A stretch of DNA of 64,000 nt from an uncultured Rhodopila sp. Its GTDB lineage: Bacteria; Pseudomonadota; Alphaproteobacteria; Acetobacterales; Acetobacteraceae. The notes beneath the pieces are model-generated. The model was not told where the DNA came from. It saw only the letters and a program-made list of their open reading frames with translations, and searched no databases. Both the position numbers and the translations under genes were made by a program. This document shows, piece after piece, positions 8,629 through 20,530 of the stretch. The stretch spans positions 1 through 64,000 of the forward strand of contig CAIZFE010000037.1 in NCBI GenBank assembly GCA_903932145.1. The letters run 5' to 3'. Each line of letters opens with the position of its first letter. The stretch's first letter is position 1.

Positions 8629-8993
8629 AACAAACCAGCCTGTGCGAGCTTGCCGGTGAGGATGTCCTCGTCGAACGGTTTCATGATGTATTCCTGCGCC
8701 CCGCTGGTGATCGCCATTTCGATGTGATCGAAGTCGTTTTCGGTCGTGCAGAACACCACCGGCGGGTTGTCGGGGCCGAATTCGGCGCGCAGGGCTTTCA
8801 GGAAAGTGATGCCGTCCATCACCGGCATGTTCCAGTCCAGCAAAACGCAATCCGGCAAGGCGGCGCGGCACGAGTCCAGGGCGAGTTGCCCGTTGGCGGC
8901 CTCGGACACCGCGAAGCCCCGAGATTCCAGGATGCGGCGGGCGACTTTGCGGACGACACGGCTGTCATCCACCACCAGGCAGGTTCGGGTCAT
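8625..8993 (-). CDS. cheY: Single-domain response regulator CheY
   Basis: A 122-residue stand-alone receiver domain. Acidic pocket Asp9-Asp10, phospho-acceptor Asp53 (LLDWNMPVMDG), conserved Thr in FCTTEN and Lys in IMKPF are all present, so it should be phosphorylated by the CheA encoded upstream. In motile bacteria CheY-P binds the flagellar switch; in alphaproteobacteria some act instead as phosphate sinks or control other outputs, and the sequence alone does not decide. It lies 6 bases after cheW and overlaps cheB. Confidence 0.92.
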   Translation of the reverse strand: MTRTCLVVDDSRVVRKVARRILESRGFAVSEAANGQLALDSCRAALPDCVLLDWNMPVMDGITFLKALRAEFGPDNPPVVFCTTENDFDHIEMAITSGAQEYIMKPFDEDILTGKLAQAGLL

Positions 8994-8999
8994 GGCGCC

Positions 9000-9491
9000 T
9001 TAGTCCTCTCCCGCCAGGGCCAGCAACCGAGCGACGTCGAGAACGACGAGCAAACGGCCGTCGAGGCGGAAGATGCCGGTGCTGAATCGGGCCCAGGTCT
9101 TTTCCAGGGTGGGCGGATTTCGTTCGAAGAGCGACCCGTCCAGGCTGAGGACCTCGGACACGCTATCGACCAGCAGCGCGTACAATTCGCCGCCTTGTTC
9201 GGCGACGACCGACATGCGGGTCTGGTCCTGTGGCGCTGGCGGCAATTGTAACCGCCGCCGGAGGTCGATCGCGGTGACGATACGGCCGCGCAGGTTCAGG
9301 CTACCCGCGATCTCCGGCGGGGCGAGCGGGATACGGGTGATAACCTGCTCTCCGAGGATATCCCGCACCGCCAGTACCGGAATGCCGCAGAGTTGGTCGG
9401 CCACGGTCAATGTGACCAGGACCTGCGTGTCGTCACCCGAGGCGGTGGCGGATGCCGCCGCATCCGGCCGGTGCAGTGTGTCAGTCGTCAT
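9000..9491 (-). CDS. cheW: Chemotaxis coupling protein CheW
   Basis: A 163-residue CheW-like SH3-type scaffold that links CheA to receptors. The domain spans about 24-160, with CGIPVLAVRDIL, the GSLNLRGRIVTAIDLR core and a GELYALLVDSVSEVL segment. ATG 9491 was chosen after AAGGAA; an upstream GTG would add ten residues. It sits 38 bases downstream of cheA and 6 upstream of cheY. The C-terminal 30 residues carry a GIFRLDGRLLVVLDVARL segment usual for the family. Confidence 0.92.
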   Translation of the reverse strand: MTTDTLHRPDAAASATASGDDTQVLVTLTVADQLCGIPVLAVRDILGEQVITRIPLAPPEIAGSLNLRGRIVTAIDLRRRLQLPPAPQDQTRMSVVAEQGGELYALLVDSVSEVLSLDGSLFERNPPTLEKTWARFSTGIFRLDGRLLVVLDVARLLALAGED

Positions 9492-9529
9492 GGCAGGGGT
9501 TCCTTTCTTGCAGTCGGACACACCACGGT

Positions 9530-12130
<2,601 letters not shown>

Positions 12131-12418
12131 CTGTGTCCCCTCGCAAGCCCGTCGATCGGGCTGGGGCACATCATTGACAGGAGGACTTTAACAAATAGTA
12201 AACGCGGCAAGTTTTTTTTCGGTTGCGGTGAATTAAGTTCGTTGGCGGACATTGCCGATGGCGTGCGCCGTTCGCCGCCGCGCCGCGAGCCGATCTGCGC
12301 GGATTGCATGCGTCCGCCGCGCCGGGGGCCTTGAACCCGTGCCCGTGTTGGCGCAAGTCATCGGAAACGCATATAAGAAAAGGCCGGCGTCCGGCCACGA
12401 AGGAGACACCACGCTATC

Positions 12419-13405
12419 ATGATCGATCCGTTCGGCAGAGCGATCACCTACCTCCGGGTCTCGGTGACCGATCGGTGCGATTTTCGCTGTGTCTATTGCA
12501 TGGCGGAAGACATGCATTTCCTGCCCAAGCGCGACCTGCTGACGCTGGAGGAACTCGACCGCTTGTGCGCCGCGTTCATTCGGCTTGGGACGACGAAAAT
12601 CCGCATCACCGGCGGCGAACCGCTGGTCCGGCGCGACGTGATGTCGCTGTTCGGCCGGTTGGGTGAGCGGCTCGGGAACGGGCTGGACGAACTGACGGTC
12701 ACCACCAACGGCTCGCAGTTGACCAAGCATGCGGGAACGCTGGCGGCGGCGGGCGTGAAGCGGATCAACGTCTCGCTGGATACGCTGGACCCGGTGCGGT
12801 TCACCGATCTGACTCGCTGGGGCAAGATCGAGCCGGTGCTGGACGGCATCTTCGCCGCCAAGGCTGCCGGGCTGGCGATCAAGATCAACGCCGTGGCGAT
12901 GAAGGGCGTGAACGAGGGCGATTTCGACGGCATGCTGGCCTGGTGCGGCGAACACGGGTTCGATCTGTGCCTGATTGAGACGATGCCGATGGGCGATATC
13001 TCCGGTGACCGCACGGATCAGTATTTGCCGCTGTCGGTGGTGCGCGCGCGGTTGCGGCGGACCTGGACGCTGGAGGATACCGATTACAAGACCGGCGGGC
13101 CGGCGCGGTATTATACCGTGAAGGAGACCGGACGGCGGGTCGGGTTCATTACTCCGATGACGCACAATTTCTGCGAGAGCTGCAACCGGGTGCGGCTGAC
13201 CTGCACGGGCACGCTGTATATGTGCCTGGGGCAGGAAGATTCAGCGGATTTTCGGTCGTTGCTACGGGCCGGCGTGACCGACGACCAGTTGGACGACGCG
13301 ATCCGCGAGGCGATTTCCCGCAAACCCAAAGGTCACGACTTCATTATCGACCGCCGTCATGACAAGCCTGCGGTGGCTCGGCATATGAGTGTGACGGGCG
13401 GGTAG
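12419..13405 (+). CDS. moaA: GTP 3',8-cyclase MoaA
   Basis: A 328-residue radical SAM enzyme for the first step of molybdenum cofactor synthesis (GTP to 3',8-cyclo-dihydro-GTP). The N-terminal radical SAM cysteines are C20, C24 and C27 in RCDFRCVYC; the C-terminal substrate-binding cluster is [13 protein letters not shown] followed by MCLG. The protein ends in Gly-Gly, required for the MoaA/MoaC reaction in characterised members. AAGGAGA lies a little far (13 bases) from the ATG. No other moa gene is in the window. It converges with the toxin gene, stops only 4 bases apart. Confidence 0.96.
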   Translation: MIDPFGRAITYLRVSVTDRCDFRCVYCMAEDMHFLPKRDLLTLEELDRLCAAFIRLGTTKIRITGGEPLVRRDVMSLFGRLGERLGNGLDELTVTTNGSQLTKHAGTLAAAGVKRINVSLDTLDPVRFTDLTRWGKIEPVLDGIFAAKAAGLAIKINAVAMKGVNEGDFDGMLAWCGEHGFDLCLIETMPMGDISGDRTDQYLPLSVVRARLRRTWTLEDTDYKTGGPARYYTVKETGRRVGFITPMTHNFCESCNRVRLTCTGTLYMCLGQEDSADFRSLLRAGVTDDQLDDAIREAISRKPKGHDFIIDRRHDKPAVARHMSVTGG

Positions 13406-13409
13406 AGGC

Positions 13410-13736
13410 TTATTCGAAAATCGTTCGGACTTTCGCCAGCACCTCGTCCAGGATTGCGGCCGGCAACGTATCAACTTTGCGTCCGTTGCGGGCCTGTAAG
13501 TCGATTACCCGGGGTTGATCGCACCGCACGATGCCGGTCGTGCCAATGCCAGAGAGCGTCACCGCGAACCCTATGCGTCGGGCGAACTGGCCGCCGTTAG
13601 TGATGGGTAATGTCACCGGCAGCTTGGTGGCTTCGTTGAAGGCCGTTGCTGACACAATCAAGACTGGTCGATGTCCGCGCTGCTCTCGCCTTGAAGTCGG
13701 ATCTAAATCGACGACGTAAATATCGCCTTGCTTCAC
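13410..13736 (-). CDS. MazF/PemK-family endoribonuclease toxin
   Basis: A 108-residue toxin of the MazF/PemK/ChpB fold, normally an mRNA interferase. Family features are KQGDIYVVDLDP, RRGHRPVLIVS-like sequence (QRGHRPVLIVS) and the TLPITN segment, with TGIVRCDQPRVIDL holding the usual RCDQ motif. The GTG at 13736 overlaps the antitoxin stop as GTGA, so antitoxin and toxin are translationally coupled with antitoxin first. A longer in-frame ATG lies inside the antitoxin gene. Cleavage specificity cannot be read from the sequence. Confidence 0.9.
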   Translation of the reverse strand: MKQGDIYVVDLDPTSRREQRGHRPVLIVSATAFNEATKLPVTLPITNGGQFARRIGFAVTLSGIGTTGIVRCDQPRVIDLQARNGRKVDTLPAAILDEVLAKVRTIFE

Positions 13737-13990
13737 AGGCGTTCGCGACCCACGGGTGACATGGTGACCCATTCGCGGTCTTCGTCCGAAATCTCGCCGG
13801 AATAGTCCGAATCTGCCAGCAGTTCGGTGAGGGTATAGTGGGGTTTTGGCTTTGACTCCATGACCAGACGGCCGCCTTCACCCGTGACGCCAACGGTTGC
13901 GCCGGCCTGCAACTGAAGCAAATCGAGAATAGCAGGCGGTACGGCCAGCATGACCGAACCGCCCACCTTGCGAAGGTTGGTGGTGTGCAT
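13733..13990 (-). CDS. MazE/AbrB-type antitoxin
   Basis: An 85-residue protein whose N-terminal half (RKVGGSVMLAVPPAILDLL) is the swapped-hairpin AbrB/MazE DNA-binding fold. The acidic C-terminal tail (SDYSGEISDEDREWV) is the expected toxin-wrapping segment. It precedes and overlaps the mazF-like toxin by 4 bases. A palindrome directly upstream of the ATG is a likely autoregulatory operator. Family call firm; exact ChpS/PemI/MazE naming left open. Confidence 0.88.
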   Translation of the reverse strand: MHTTNLRKVGGSVMLAVPPAILDLLQLQAGATVGVTGEGGRLVMESKPKPHYTLTELLADSDYSGEISDEDREWVTMSPVGRERL

Positions 13991-14007
13991 GGTGAGATCC
14001 CAAACAT

Positions 14008-14025
14008 GTTATATGCACGTATAAC
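14008..14025. promoter_or_regulatory. Probable operator of the mazEF-type pair
   Basis: GTTATA-N6-TATAAC, an 18-bp inverted repeat 18 bases upstream of the antitoxin ATG. A 9-bp direct repeat TGCACGTAT occurs at 14014-14022 and 14042-14050, overlapping and flanking it, so cooperative binding of the antitoxin is plausible. Confidence 0.55.
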
Positions 14026-14107
14026 ACGATGACGGTCTAATTGCACGTATTGGTTGTAATCGCGTTCGGTGGCCGGATGGAATGTCCGCCGACCGGATAC
14101 CGTTGTG

Positions 14108-15682
14108 TTACGGTTCGCCCCGGGCCTTCCGCAACAAGCTCGCCACATCGTCCGGCGCTGCATCGCCAGCCCACGCGACGAACTGATCCGGCCTCACCAG
14201 AACCAGACCGGCCCGGAGCTTTTCCCGCCCGCCGGCGCGAGTGTCGCGCACGATGGTCAGAGGCAACCCCAGCGTCGAAGCCGCCTGTTCGAACGCGGCG
14301 GTGTCCGCATCGAACGCCAGCAGGGTGTATCCGTCGCTGAGCGCATCGAACACGTTGCGTCCGTCAGACAGCATTTGCGGCGCCAGATGGTGCCCGGGCC
14401 GAGCGGCCAGCGAATGCACGCCCAACGCACCGGACCGCGCCCCGGGCGGCCCATCGATCAGCGGGGAGCCTTCGTAGTGCGGTACGAACGCGCCGACTTC
14501 CGTTAGCGCGCCGGTCCGGCGTCGTTCCCATTCCGCTTCGAACGCCGCCTTATCGACGGCCGGATCGAACGCGGCGAGGAAATCCCGGTCCACATGGATG
14601 GATTTCTCGATAAAGTCGTTAGCGGTGGATTTGAAGACGGGTTGGCGTTCGGGGGAGTAGCTGTCCAGTAACGCGTCTCCGCCCCAGCCTTGCAGCGTCG
14701 CGGCCAGTTTCCAGCCCAAATTCCGGGCGTCTTCCAAACCGGTGTTGATGCCGTAGCCGCCGTAGGGCGGGTGGCTGTGGGCGGCGTCTCCGGCGATGAA
14801 CAGCCTTCCATTTCGATAATTGTCGGCGACGGCGAAGCGGAGTTCCCAGAACCCGATATGGTCGAACTCCATCTCGAAGGTCGCACCGGCGGCTTTATAG
14901 ACGAACTCCTTGAAGTCGAAGTTGTCCTTGGTAGTACCGAGCGGGACGGGGGCGTGGAAGAACCATGTTGTTCCAAGATCAACCCGGCCGAAGAAATTCC
15001 AGTAGCCTTTCATCTCCGGTTTCAGGACGCAGTAGTAGGATTTCCCGGGATAACGGGCGAGCAGATCGTGCAACTGGGTGGATTTGAAGACCAGCAGCAC
15101 CATCAACCGGTCGTGGTCCGATCGGGTTTGGGTGATGCCGGCTTTTTCCCGCACGATGGATCGGGCGCCGTCGCAGCCTACGGTATATTGGGCCTGGAAC
15201 GTGCGGCGTTCGTTGCTGTCGCGTTGGACTGCCTGGACGGTCACGCCGTCGTCGTCCTGCGTGACGTTTTCGACAGTCCAGCCATACAGGGTTTCGACGG
15301 TTGGCAGTTCGGTCAGGCGCTGGCGCAGCACGGCCTCGGTGACGAACTGCGGCAGGCGTTCGTTGTCGGTGAAATAGTATGGACGTACCAGTTCGCGTTG
15401 CATCCAGTGATTTTGGTATTCGCCCAATAAGGTTCCATACGCGGTCAGGCCGCCGATGCCGTATTCCTTGGGAATGGTACGGGATGCGCGCAGTTTGTCT
15501 TCCACGCCCCAATGGGCGAAATGCTCCATCGTGCGCTGGGTCAGGTTCTGACCCTTGGGAATGGGCGGCGGGGTCAGGAACCGCTCGATCAGCAGGCACC
15601 GGATGCCACGTTGGCCGAGTTCGACCGCCAGCCCCAGGCCGACCGGGCCGCCGCCGATGATGATGACGGGGTAAGTGCTCAT
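14108..15682 (-). CDS. FAD-dependent aromatic-type monooxygenase (PheA/TfdB family)
   Basis: A 524-residue group A flavoprotein hydroxylase. The N-terminal GGGPVG dinucleotide motif lies near residue 10, a DG motif (GCDGARSIVREKAG) binds NAD(P)H and FAD, and GDAAHSHPPYGGYG contacts the FAD ribose. The C-terminal thioredoxin-like region (from about 420) is typical of phenol and polyketide hydroxylases. Its start overlaps the stop of the SDR gene by 4 bases (ATGA), giving an SDR-then-monooxygenase operon. The substrate is unknown; hydroxylation of an aromatic or enol compound is a family-level inference. Confidence 0.88.
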   Translation of the reverse strand: MSTYPVIIIGGGPVGLGLAVELGQRGIRCLLIERFLTPPPIPKGQNLTQRTMEHFAHWGVEDKLRASRTIPKEYGIGGLTAYGTLLGEYQNHWMQRELVRPYYFTDNERLPQFVTEAVLRQRLTELPTVETLYGWTVENVTQDDDGVTVQAVQRDSNERRTFQAQYTVGCDGARSIVREKAGITQTRSDHDRLMVLLVFKSTQLHDLLARYPGKSYYCVLKPEMKGYWNFFGRVDLGTTWFFHAPVPLGTTKDNFDFKEFVYKAAGATFEMEFDHIGFWELRFAVADNYRNGRLFIAGDAAHSHPPYGGYGINTGLEDARNLGWKLAATLQGWGGDALLDSYSPERQPVFKSTANDFIEKSIHVDRDFLAAFDPAVDKAAFEAEWERRRTGALTEVGAFVPHYEGSPLIDGPPGARSGALGVHSLAARPGHHLAPQMLSDGRNVFDALSDGYTLLAFDADTAAFEQAASTLGLPLTIVRDTRAGGREKLRAGLVLVRPDQFVAWAGDAAPDDVASLLRKARGEP

Positions 15683-16440
15683 CGGGGCGGCATCCGGAAG
15701 GCGCCGTCAAGTCTTATGGTTTCACCGTTCAGGAAGCGGTTCCGAATGATGGTTTCGACCAGATCGGCGTATTCCGACGGGCGGCCGAGGCGGGACGGGA
15801 ACGGGATGCCGGCGCCCAGGCTGGCCTGGATGTCAGGCGGCAGGCCATCGACCATCGGGGTGTGGAACAGCCCGGGGGCGATGGTAACGACGCGGATGCC
15901 GGCGCGGGCGAGTTCGCGGGCGGCCGGCAGGGTCATGGCGACCACGCCGCCTTTGCTCGCGGCGTAGGCGGGCTGGCCGACCTGGCCTTCATACGCGGCG
16001 ATGGAGGCGGTGTTGACGATCACGCCGCGCTCACCTTCGTCGATTTCGTCGGCCTCGGACATCTCCGCCGCGGCGAGGCGCAGCATGTTGAAGGTGCCGA
16101 TCAGGTTGACGCGGATGACGCGTTCGAACGCTTCCAGCTTCATGGGTCCGTCGCGGCCGACGATGCGCCCGGCGGTGCCGATGCCGGCGCAGTTGACCAG
16201 GATGCGGACCGGGCCATGGGCGGCGCGGGCGGCGGCAAAGGCGGCCTCACCGGACGCGGCGTCGGCGACATCGCACCTGATGCCGATGCCGCCGATTTTG
16301 GCGGCGTGGGCTTCGGCGGCGGCCTGATTGATGTCGGCGACCGCCACCTTGGCGCCGAGCGCCGCGAGATGGGTTGCGGTTGCCGCGCCCAGGCCGGAGC
16401 CACCGCCGGTGACCAAAGCCGCCAATCCATTGATCTGCAT
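15679..16440 (-). CDS. Short-chain dehydrogenase/reductase (HSD10-like)
   Basis: About 253 residues. NAD-binding TGGGSGLG, NNAG-equivalent NCAGIGTAG, and the catalytic Ser...Tyr-x3-Lys as NTASIAAYEG and YAASKGG. Overall layout, including PGLFHTPM and a C-terminal NGETIRLDGAFRM, is that of type-2 3-hydroxyacyl-CoA dehydrogenase (HSD10) relatives. Two adjacent ATGs (16443, 16440) follow CAGGGGG; 16440 has the better spacing. It is the first gene of the leftward pair with the FAD monooxygenase and is divergent from the acyl-CoA synthetase across 118 bases. A hydroxyacyl-CoA or similar alcohol substrate is inferred. Confidence 0.87.
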   Translation of the reverse strand: MQINGLAALVTGGGSGLGAATATHLAALGAKVAVADINQAAAEAHAAKIGGIGIRCDVADAASGEAAFAAARAAHGPVRILVNCAGIGTAGRIVGRDGPMKLEAFERVIRVNLIGTFNMLRLAAAEMSEADEIDEGERGVIVNTASIAAYEGQVGQPAYAASKGGVVAMTLPAARELARAGIRVVTIAPGLFHTPMVDGLPPDIQASLGAGIPFPSRLGRPSEYADLVETIIRNRFLNGETIRLDGAFRMPPR

Positions 16441-16558
16441 CATATCCCCCTGAGCGTCTGGTTCGCAGAAACCACCGAGCGCGGTTGTGCGCAAGAGTGC
16501 CTTGACCATCGCGTGATCTGGCCCGACAAGCGCCGCAACACAGCAGGGAGCCAATTCA

Positions 16559-18445
16559 ATGACCAATGCCCCGTCCTATGCCGCCGCCTATGGCGATTGG
16601 ATGCGCGATCCTGCCACGTATTGGGCCGGAGAAGCGGCCGGAATCACCTGGACGAAGCCGTGGGAGAAGATCTTCGATCCCGACCTGGGCGCGTTCGGTC
16701 AGTGGTTCGCCGGTGGAGAACTGAACACCTGCTACAACTGCCTCGACCGTCACGTTGAGGCCGGCCGGGGCGAGCAAGCGGCGCTGATCTACGACAGCCC
16801 GATGACCGGCACGATTCGCACGTTTTCTTATGCCGAGTTACTGGACCGCACCGAGCGGCTGGCCGGGGCGCTGGCGGCGTTGGGCGTGACCAAGGGCGAC
16901 CGGGTTGTCATCTACATGCCCATGGTCCCCGAAGCCGCCATCGCCATGCTGGCAACCGCTCGGCTTGGCGCGGTGCATTCCGTGGTGTTCGGCGGCTTCG
17001 CGGCGGCGGAGTTGTCCACGCGCATCGCGGACGCCAAGCCGAAGGTGATCATTTCTGCGTCGTGCGGGTTGGAGCCGGGCCGGGTCGTCAAGTATAAGCC
17101 TCTGCTGGATGCCGCCATCGCGATGTCGCCGCATCAGCCCTCAGCGTGTTTGATTTTGCAACGGCCTCAGGCGTTGGCTGATCTGAAGCCCAATCGCGAC
17201 TACGATTTTGATACGGCGGTGGCGGAAGCCGAACCGCATGGTTGCGTGTCGGTGTTGGCGACCGATCCGCTGTATGTGCTGTACACGTCAGGAACGACTG
17301 GCAAGCCGAAGGGCGTGGTGCGCGACAATGGCGGCCATGCGGCGGTGCTGTGGAACTCCATGAAGATGATCTATGGCCTGGAGGCCGGGGACGTCTGGTG
17401 GACGGCGTCGGATGTGGGTTGGGTCGTTGGCCACAGCTACATCGTTTATGCGCCGCTGATGCGGGGCTGCACGTCGGTGATGTACGAGGGCAAGCCGGTG
17501 GGGACGCCGGATGCCGGAGCATTCTGGCGGGTGATCGCGCAGCATAAGGTGAAGGTGCTGTTCACGGCGCCCACGGCGATGCGGGCCATCAAGCAGCAGG
17601 ACCCTGAGGGCACGTTGTCGCGCGATTATGATCTGTCGTCGCTGGAGGCGCTGTATCTGGCCGGCGAGCGTTGCGATCCTCCCACCGGTGTGTGGGCTCA
17701 CGAGTTGCTGGGCAAGCCGGTCGTGGATCACTGGTGGCAGACTGAGACAGGCTGGCCGATCACCGCCGGGTTCCGGCAATTCGGGCTGTTTCCGTTCAAG
17801 CCGGGGAGCGGCGGGCGGCCGTGCCCGGGGTATGATCTGCATGCGTTGGATGATGAGGGGAACGTGCTGCCATCCGGCACGACCGGGAATTTGTCGTTGC
17901 GGCTGCCGCTGCCTCCCGGATGTGGGCCGACGTTGTGGCAGGATGATGAGAATTATCGGCGGTCATATCTGTCGGATTTTCCTGGCTGGTATCGGACCGG
18001 TGATGCCGGCGTGGTCGATACGGATGGCGATGTGTGGGTGATGGGGCGCACGGACGATATCATTAACGTTGCCGGACATCGTTTGTCCACCGGATCGATG
18101 GAGGAGGTGCTGGCATCGCACAAGGATGTTGCGGAATGCGCCGTGATCGGGGCGAAGGATGAGCTGAAAGGCCAGACTCCGATGGGGTTCGTGGTGCTGA
18201 AGGCTGGCGTTTCGCGGCCCGAGGCGGATATTGCGCGGGAATTGGTGGCGTTGGTGCGGGAACGGATCGGTCCGGTGGCGGCGTTCAAGGACGCGCGCGT
18301 GGTGGCTCGGTTGCCGAAGACGCGGTCCGGGAAGATCCTGCGGGCGAGTATCCGGAAGATCGCGGACGGCGAGAATGCGCCGGTGCCGCCGACGATCGAG
18401 GACCCGACGTCGTTGGATGAGTTGCGGGTGTTGTTTGGGGGGTAG
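16559..18445 (+). CDS. prpE: Propionyl-CoA synthetase-like acyl-CoA ligase
   Basis: A 628-residue AMP-forming enzyme that would activate propionate or a similar short acid to its CoA ester. An N-terminal ACS domain is followed by the AMP-binding loop YTSGTTGKPKGVVRDNGGHA near 241-260 (the RDNGGHA continuation is typical of PrpE), YRTGDAG, and the C-terminal catalytic Lys in TRSGKILR near 590. GGGAG precedes the ATG. Neighbouring genes (HSD10-like SDR, MmgE/PrpD protein) fit short-chain acyl-CoA metabolism, but no prpBC genes are present. Propionate specificity is likely but not proven. Confidence 0.88.
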   Translation: MTNAPSYAAAYGDWMRDPATYWAGEAAGITWTKPWEKIFDPDLGAFGQWFAGGELNTCYNCLDRHVEAGRGEQAALIYDSPMTGTIRTFSYAELLDRTERLAGALAALGVTKGDRVVIYMPMVPEAAIAMLATARLGAVHSVVFGGFAAAELSTRIADAKPKVIISASCGLEPGRVVKYKPLLDAAIAMSPHQPSACLILQRPQALADLKPNRDYDFDTAVAEAEPHGCVSVLATDPLYVLYTSGTTGKPKGVVRDNGGHAAVLWNSMKMIYGLEAGDVWWTASDVGWVVGHSYIVYAPLMRGCTSVMYEGKPVGTPDAGAFWRVIAQHKVKVLFTAPTAMRAIKQQDPEGTLSRDYDLSSLEALYLAGERCDPPTGVWAHELLGKPVVDHWWQTETGWPITAGFRQFGLFPFKPGSGGRPCPGYDLHALDDEGNVLPSGTTGNLSLRLPLPPGCGPTLWQDDENYRRSYLSDFPGWYRTGDAGVVDTDGDVWVMGRTDDIINVAGHRLSTGSMEEVLASHKDVAECAVIGAKDELKGQTPMGFVVLKAGVSRPEADIARELVALVRERIGPVAAFKDARVVARLPKTRSGKILRASIRKIADGENAPVPPTIEDPTSLDELRVLFGG

Positions 18446-18473
18446 GGGCCGGGTCAGCGCCCCGCCGTCGATA

Positions 18474-19061
18474 TTACACGCCAACCGGTGCCTCGTAGCC
18501 GGTGACCTGCTGATACGCCGCCCTGGTCTCGTCGCGCACTTTCTGCGTGTCCTCTTTCAGGTTGCGCGGGGTGATTGCAATGAAGGCGATTTCCCAATCG
18601 CTGTTGACGGGTTTTCCCACCTTCGGCACGAAGGCGTGCGGTGCGTCGGGGGAGTTATGGCAATGATCGCCGCCATTGACCGGCTCCAGAACGGGCTGGT
18701 TGTCGGCGTTCAGGGAAAAACCATCCGCTTCGCCAACGATATACATCGGGAACTGGTCGGTTCTGCTTCGCTCATGCCGATGCAGTTCGACCTTTTTCAG
18801 GAATACGCCGGAGACGTTGCGGTTATGGCGATTTTTGCCGCCGCGCCACGGGCCGTCTCCGGTCAGGTCCATCGGGGTCGGCAGGGCGTATTCGGGGCGA
18901 CCGAGCACCTCGCGCAGGGCTTCCTTGGGGTTGAAGGCGCCGGGCGGCCCGGTAAACGCGGCCCGTTTGGCTTCGAAATCGGCGTACACGCCGTGCATCC
19001 ACGCCAGTTCGTCTTCGGCCAGTTCATGGTTCAGTAACGGAAGGGTGGATGTCTCGGCCAT
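18474..19061 (-). CDS. Cupin-like protein of unknown function
   Basis: 195 residues, start ATG 19061 after AGGA. A central segment with ELHRHERSRTDQ, and then DHCHNSPDAPHAF about 35 residues later, has the His/Glu spacing of a cupin metal site, though this is a by-eye match and I do not recognise the family. No signal peptide. It lies between convergent prpE (28 bases from its stop) and the MmgE/PrpD gene upstream (74 bases), and may be co-transcribed with the latter. It could be a small metal-dependent oxygenase or isomerase. Confidence 0.6.
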   Translation of the reverse strand: MAETSTLPLLNHELAEDELAWMHGVYADFEAKRAAFTGPPGAFNPKEALREVLGRPEYALPTPMDLTGDGPWRGGKNRHNRNVSGVFLKKVELHRHERSRTDQFPMYIVGEADGFSLNADNQPVLEPVNGGDHCHNSPDAPHAFVPKVGKPVNSDWEIAFIAITPRNLKEDTQKVRDETRAAYQQVTGYEAPVGV

Positions 19062-19135
19062 TGGATGTCCTGTTTGTTGTTCGATTGTGCGTGCGATTCA
19101 GCTATCATCGGCCGGTGTGAGCGGTAAGGCGGGCT

Positions 19136-20530
19136 CTATGCAGGCACCGTCAATGCGATCAGCTTGGCTGCCGCATTGTCCGTCGTGTCCAGATGGCGGC
19201 AGGTATCGACCAGGGCGTCATATTGCCTGGCCGAAATGGCGAGGCCGTCGCGGACGGGGCTCATGCGGCGGGCGTGTTCCTCGAAATTCCAGATGAATTC
19301 GCGGCCGGTGCCTTCGCGGGTCAGGCTGCGGCCATCTATGGTGAAGATCGTGATGCGGGGGCCGAACAGGGTGCGGCGGACCATGGGGATCAGGGTGACG
19401 CGGTGCATCAGGTCCAGCACCTCGGGCGGGTCGCTTTCGCCGGGACCAGGACCGGCGCCGCGCAGTAGAGGATATCCTCGGGTGACGGCACCGTAGGCGG
19501 CGAAGTATTGCGTGGCGCCTACGCGCGCTTTGCCGTCGCTGCCGGGGAGCGGGAAAGCCGGACTGGGGTATTCGGTTTCGAACCAGTTCACCACGGCCTC
19601 GATCCGGTCGATGTCGGCGTAGGTCAGGTTGTGTTCGGCGCACAAGGCGGCAGTGACATCGACATGGGCGATGTTGAAGCCGGCGGTGGAGTAGATGCGG
19701 TACAGCGTCTCCAGAAATATCCAATTTTTGCCGAGGTCTTTGGTGATAGCGGCCAGATCGGTGCGGTTGTCGCCTGTAAAACTGTAGCGCAGTTCGCCAC
19801 GGTTGTTGCCGGTATAGGCGTGGTAGAAGCCGGCCTCGCCTTCCAGGGTCGTTTCTCCGCCGGGGGTGCCGTGCCGCGCCATGGCGACCGCGAGCAGGGC
19901 GTTTCTGACAGCGGCGCCCTCGCGTAACGATTTGCCGCCGCTGCGGATGCCCTCCAGATTGCCGGAGGCGAGGTTCACGCACTGCGCGATGGCGCTGTTG
20001 ATTTGGTCGGCGTTCAGGTTGCCGATTTTGGCGGCGGCGACGGCGGCGCCAAAAATACCGAACACCGGGCCGGCGTGAAAGCCGCGCGACATGACGGTGG
20101 GGATGAACTCCGAGGCCATGCGTTCCATGACCTCGTAGGCTGCTGCGACACCAGTGATAAGGTGCTGTCCCGAACAGCCGCTCGTTTCTGCCGCGACGAA
20201 GGCGGCGGGCAGGATGGCCGTGCCGGGGTGCGTCAGCATACGGAACGTGTCCCACTTGCCGCCGGCCAGCAGCATCTCGGCATTGACGAACGCGGCGCCG
20301 GCTTTGGTGAGTTTTTCTCCCGAACCGAAGGCGGAGGCAACGCCGGCGCCTCCGGCTTCTTCCTCGCGCATCAGGGCCAATGCCTGGCGGCTCGGTTGCA
20401 TGTCGTGTGCGACGAGGGCCGAGGTCAGGCCCTGCAGGATGACGCCCTTGGCTCGGTCGATGACCGCTGGCGGGAGGTCTTCGTAGCGCAGTTTGGCGAC
20501 GAACTTCGAAAATTGCCGGCTGAGTGACAT
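19136..20530 (-). CDS. MmgE/PrpD family protein
   Basis: 464 residues, a large all-helical N-terminal domain plus C-terminal lid as in 2-methylcitrate dehydratase (PrpD) and cis-aconitate decarboxylase. Diagnostic segments are GGKWDTFRMLTHPGTAILPAAF around 110, SRGFHAGPVFGIFGAA, and ASGNLEGIRSGGKSLREG with the usual basic residues. The ATG at 20530 follows AAGGGG; an upstream in-frame start in the divergent region is unlikely. MmgE/PrpD proteins dehydrate or isomerise small acids. With prpE nearby a role in short-acid breakdown is inferred, but orphan paralogues are common and the substrate is uncertain. Confidence 0.85.
   Translation of the reverse strand: MSLSRQFSKFVAKLRYEDLPPAVIDRAKGVILQGLTSALVAHDMQPSRQALALMREEEAGGAGVASAFGSGEKLTKAGAAFVNAEMLLAGGKWDTFRMLTHPGTAILPAAFVAAETSGCSGQHLITGVAAAYEVMERMASEFIPTVMSRGFHAGPVFGIFGAAVAAAKIGNLNADQINSAIAQCVNLASGNLEGIRSGGKSLREGAAVRNALLAVAMARHGTPGGETTLEGEAGFYHAYTGNNRGELRYSFTGDNRTDLAAITKDLGKNWIFLETLYRIYSTAGFNIAHVDVTAALCAEHNLTYADIDRIEAVVNWFETEYPSPAFPLPGSDGKARVGATQYFAAYGAVTRGYPLLRGAGPGPGESDPPEVLDLMHRVTLIPMVRRTLFGPRITIFTIDGRSLTREGTGREFIWNFEEHARRMSPVRDGLAISARQYDALVDTCRHLDTTDNAAAKLIALTVPA

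Noticed and set aside
16441-16566. Upstream extension of the SDR to 16566
   Set aside because: It would overlap the divergent prpE start and lacks a ribosome-binding site; the ATG after CAGGGGG fits better.
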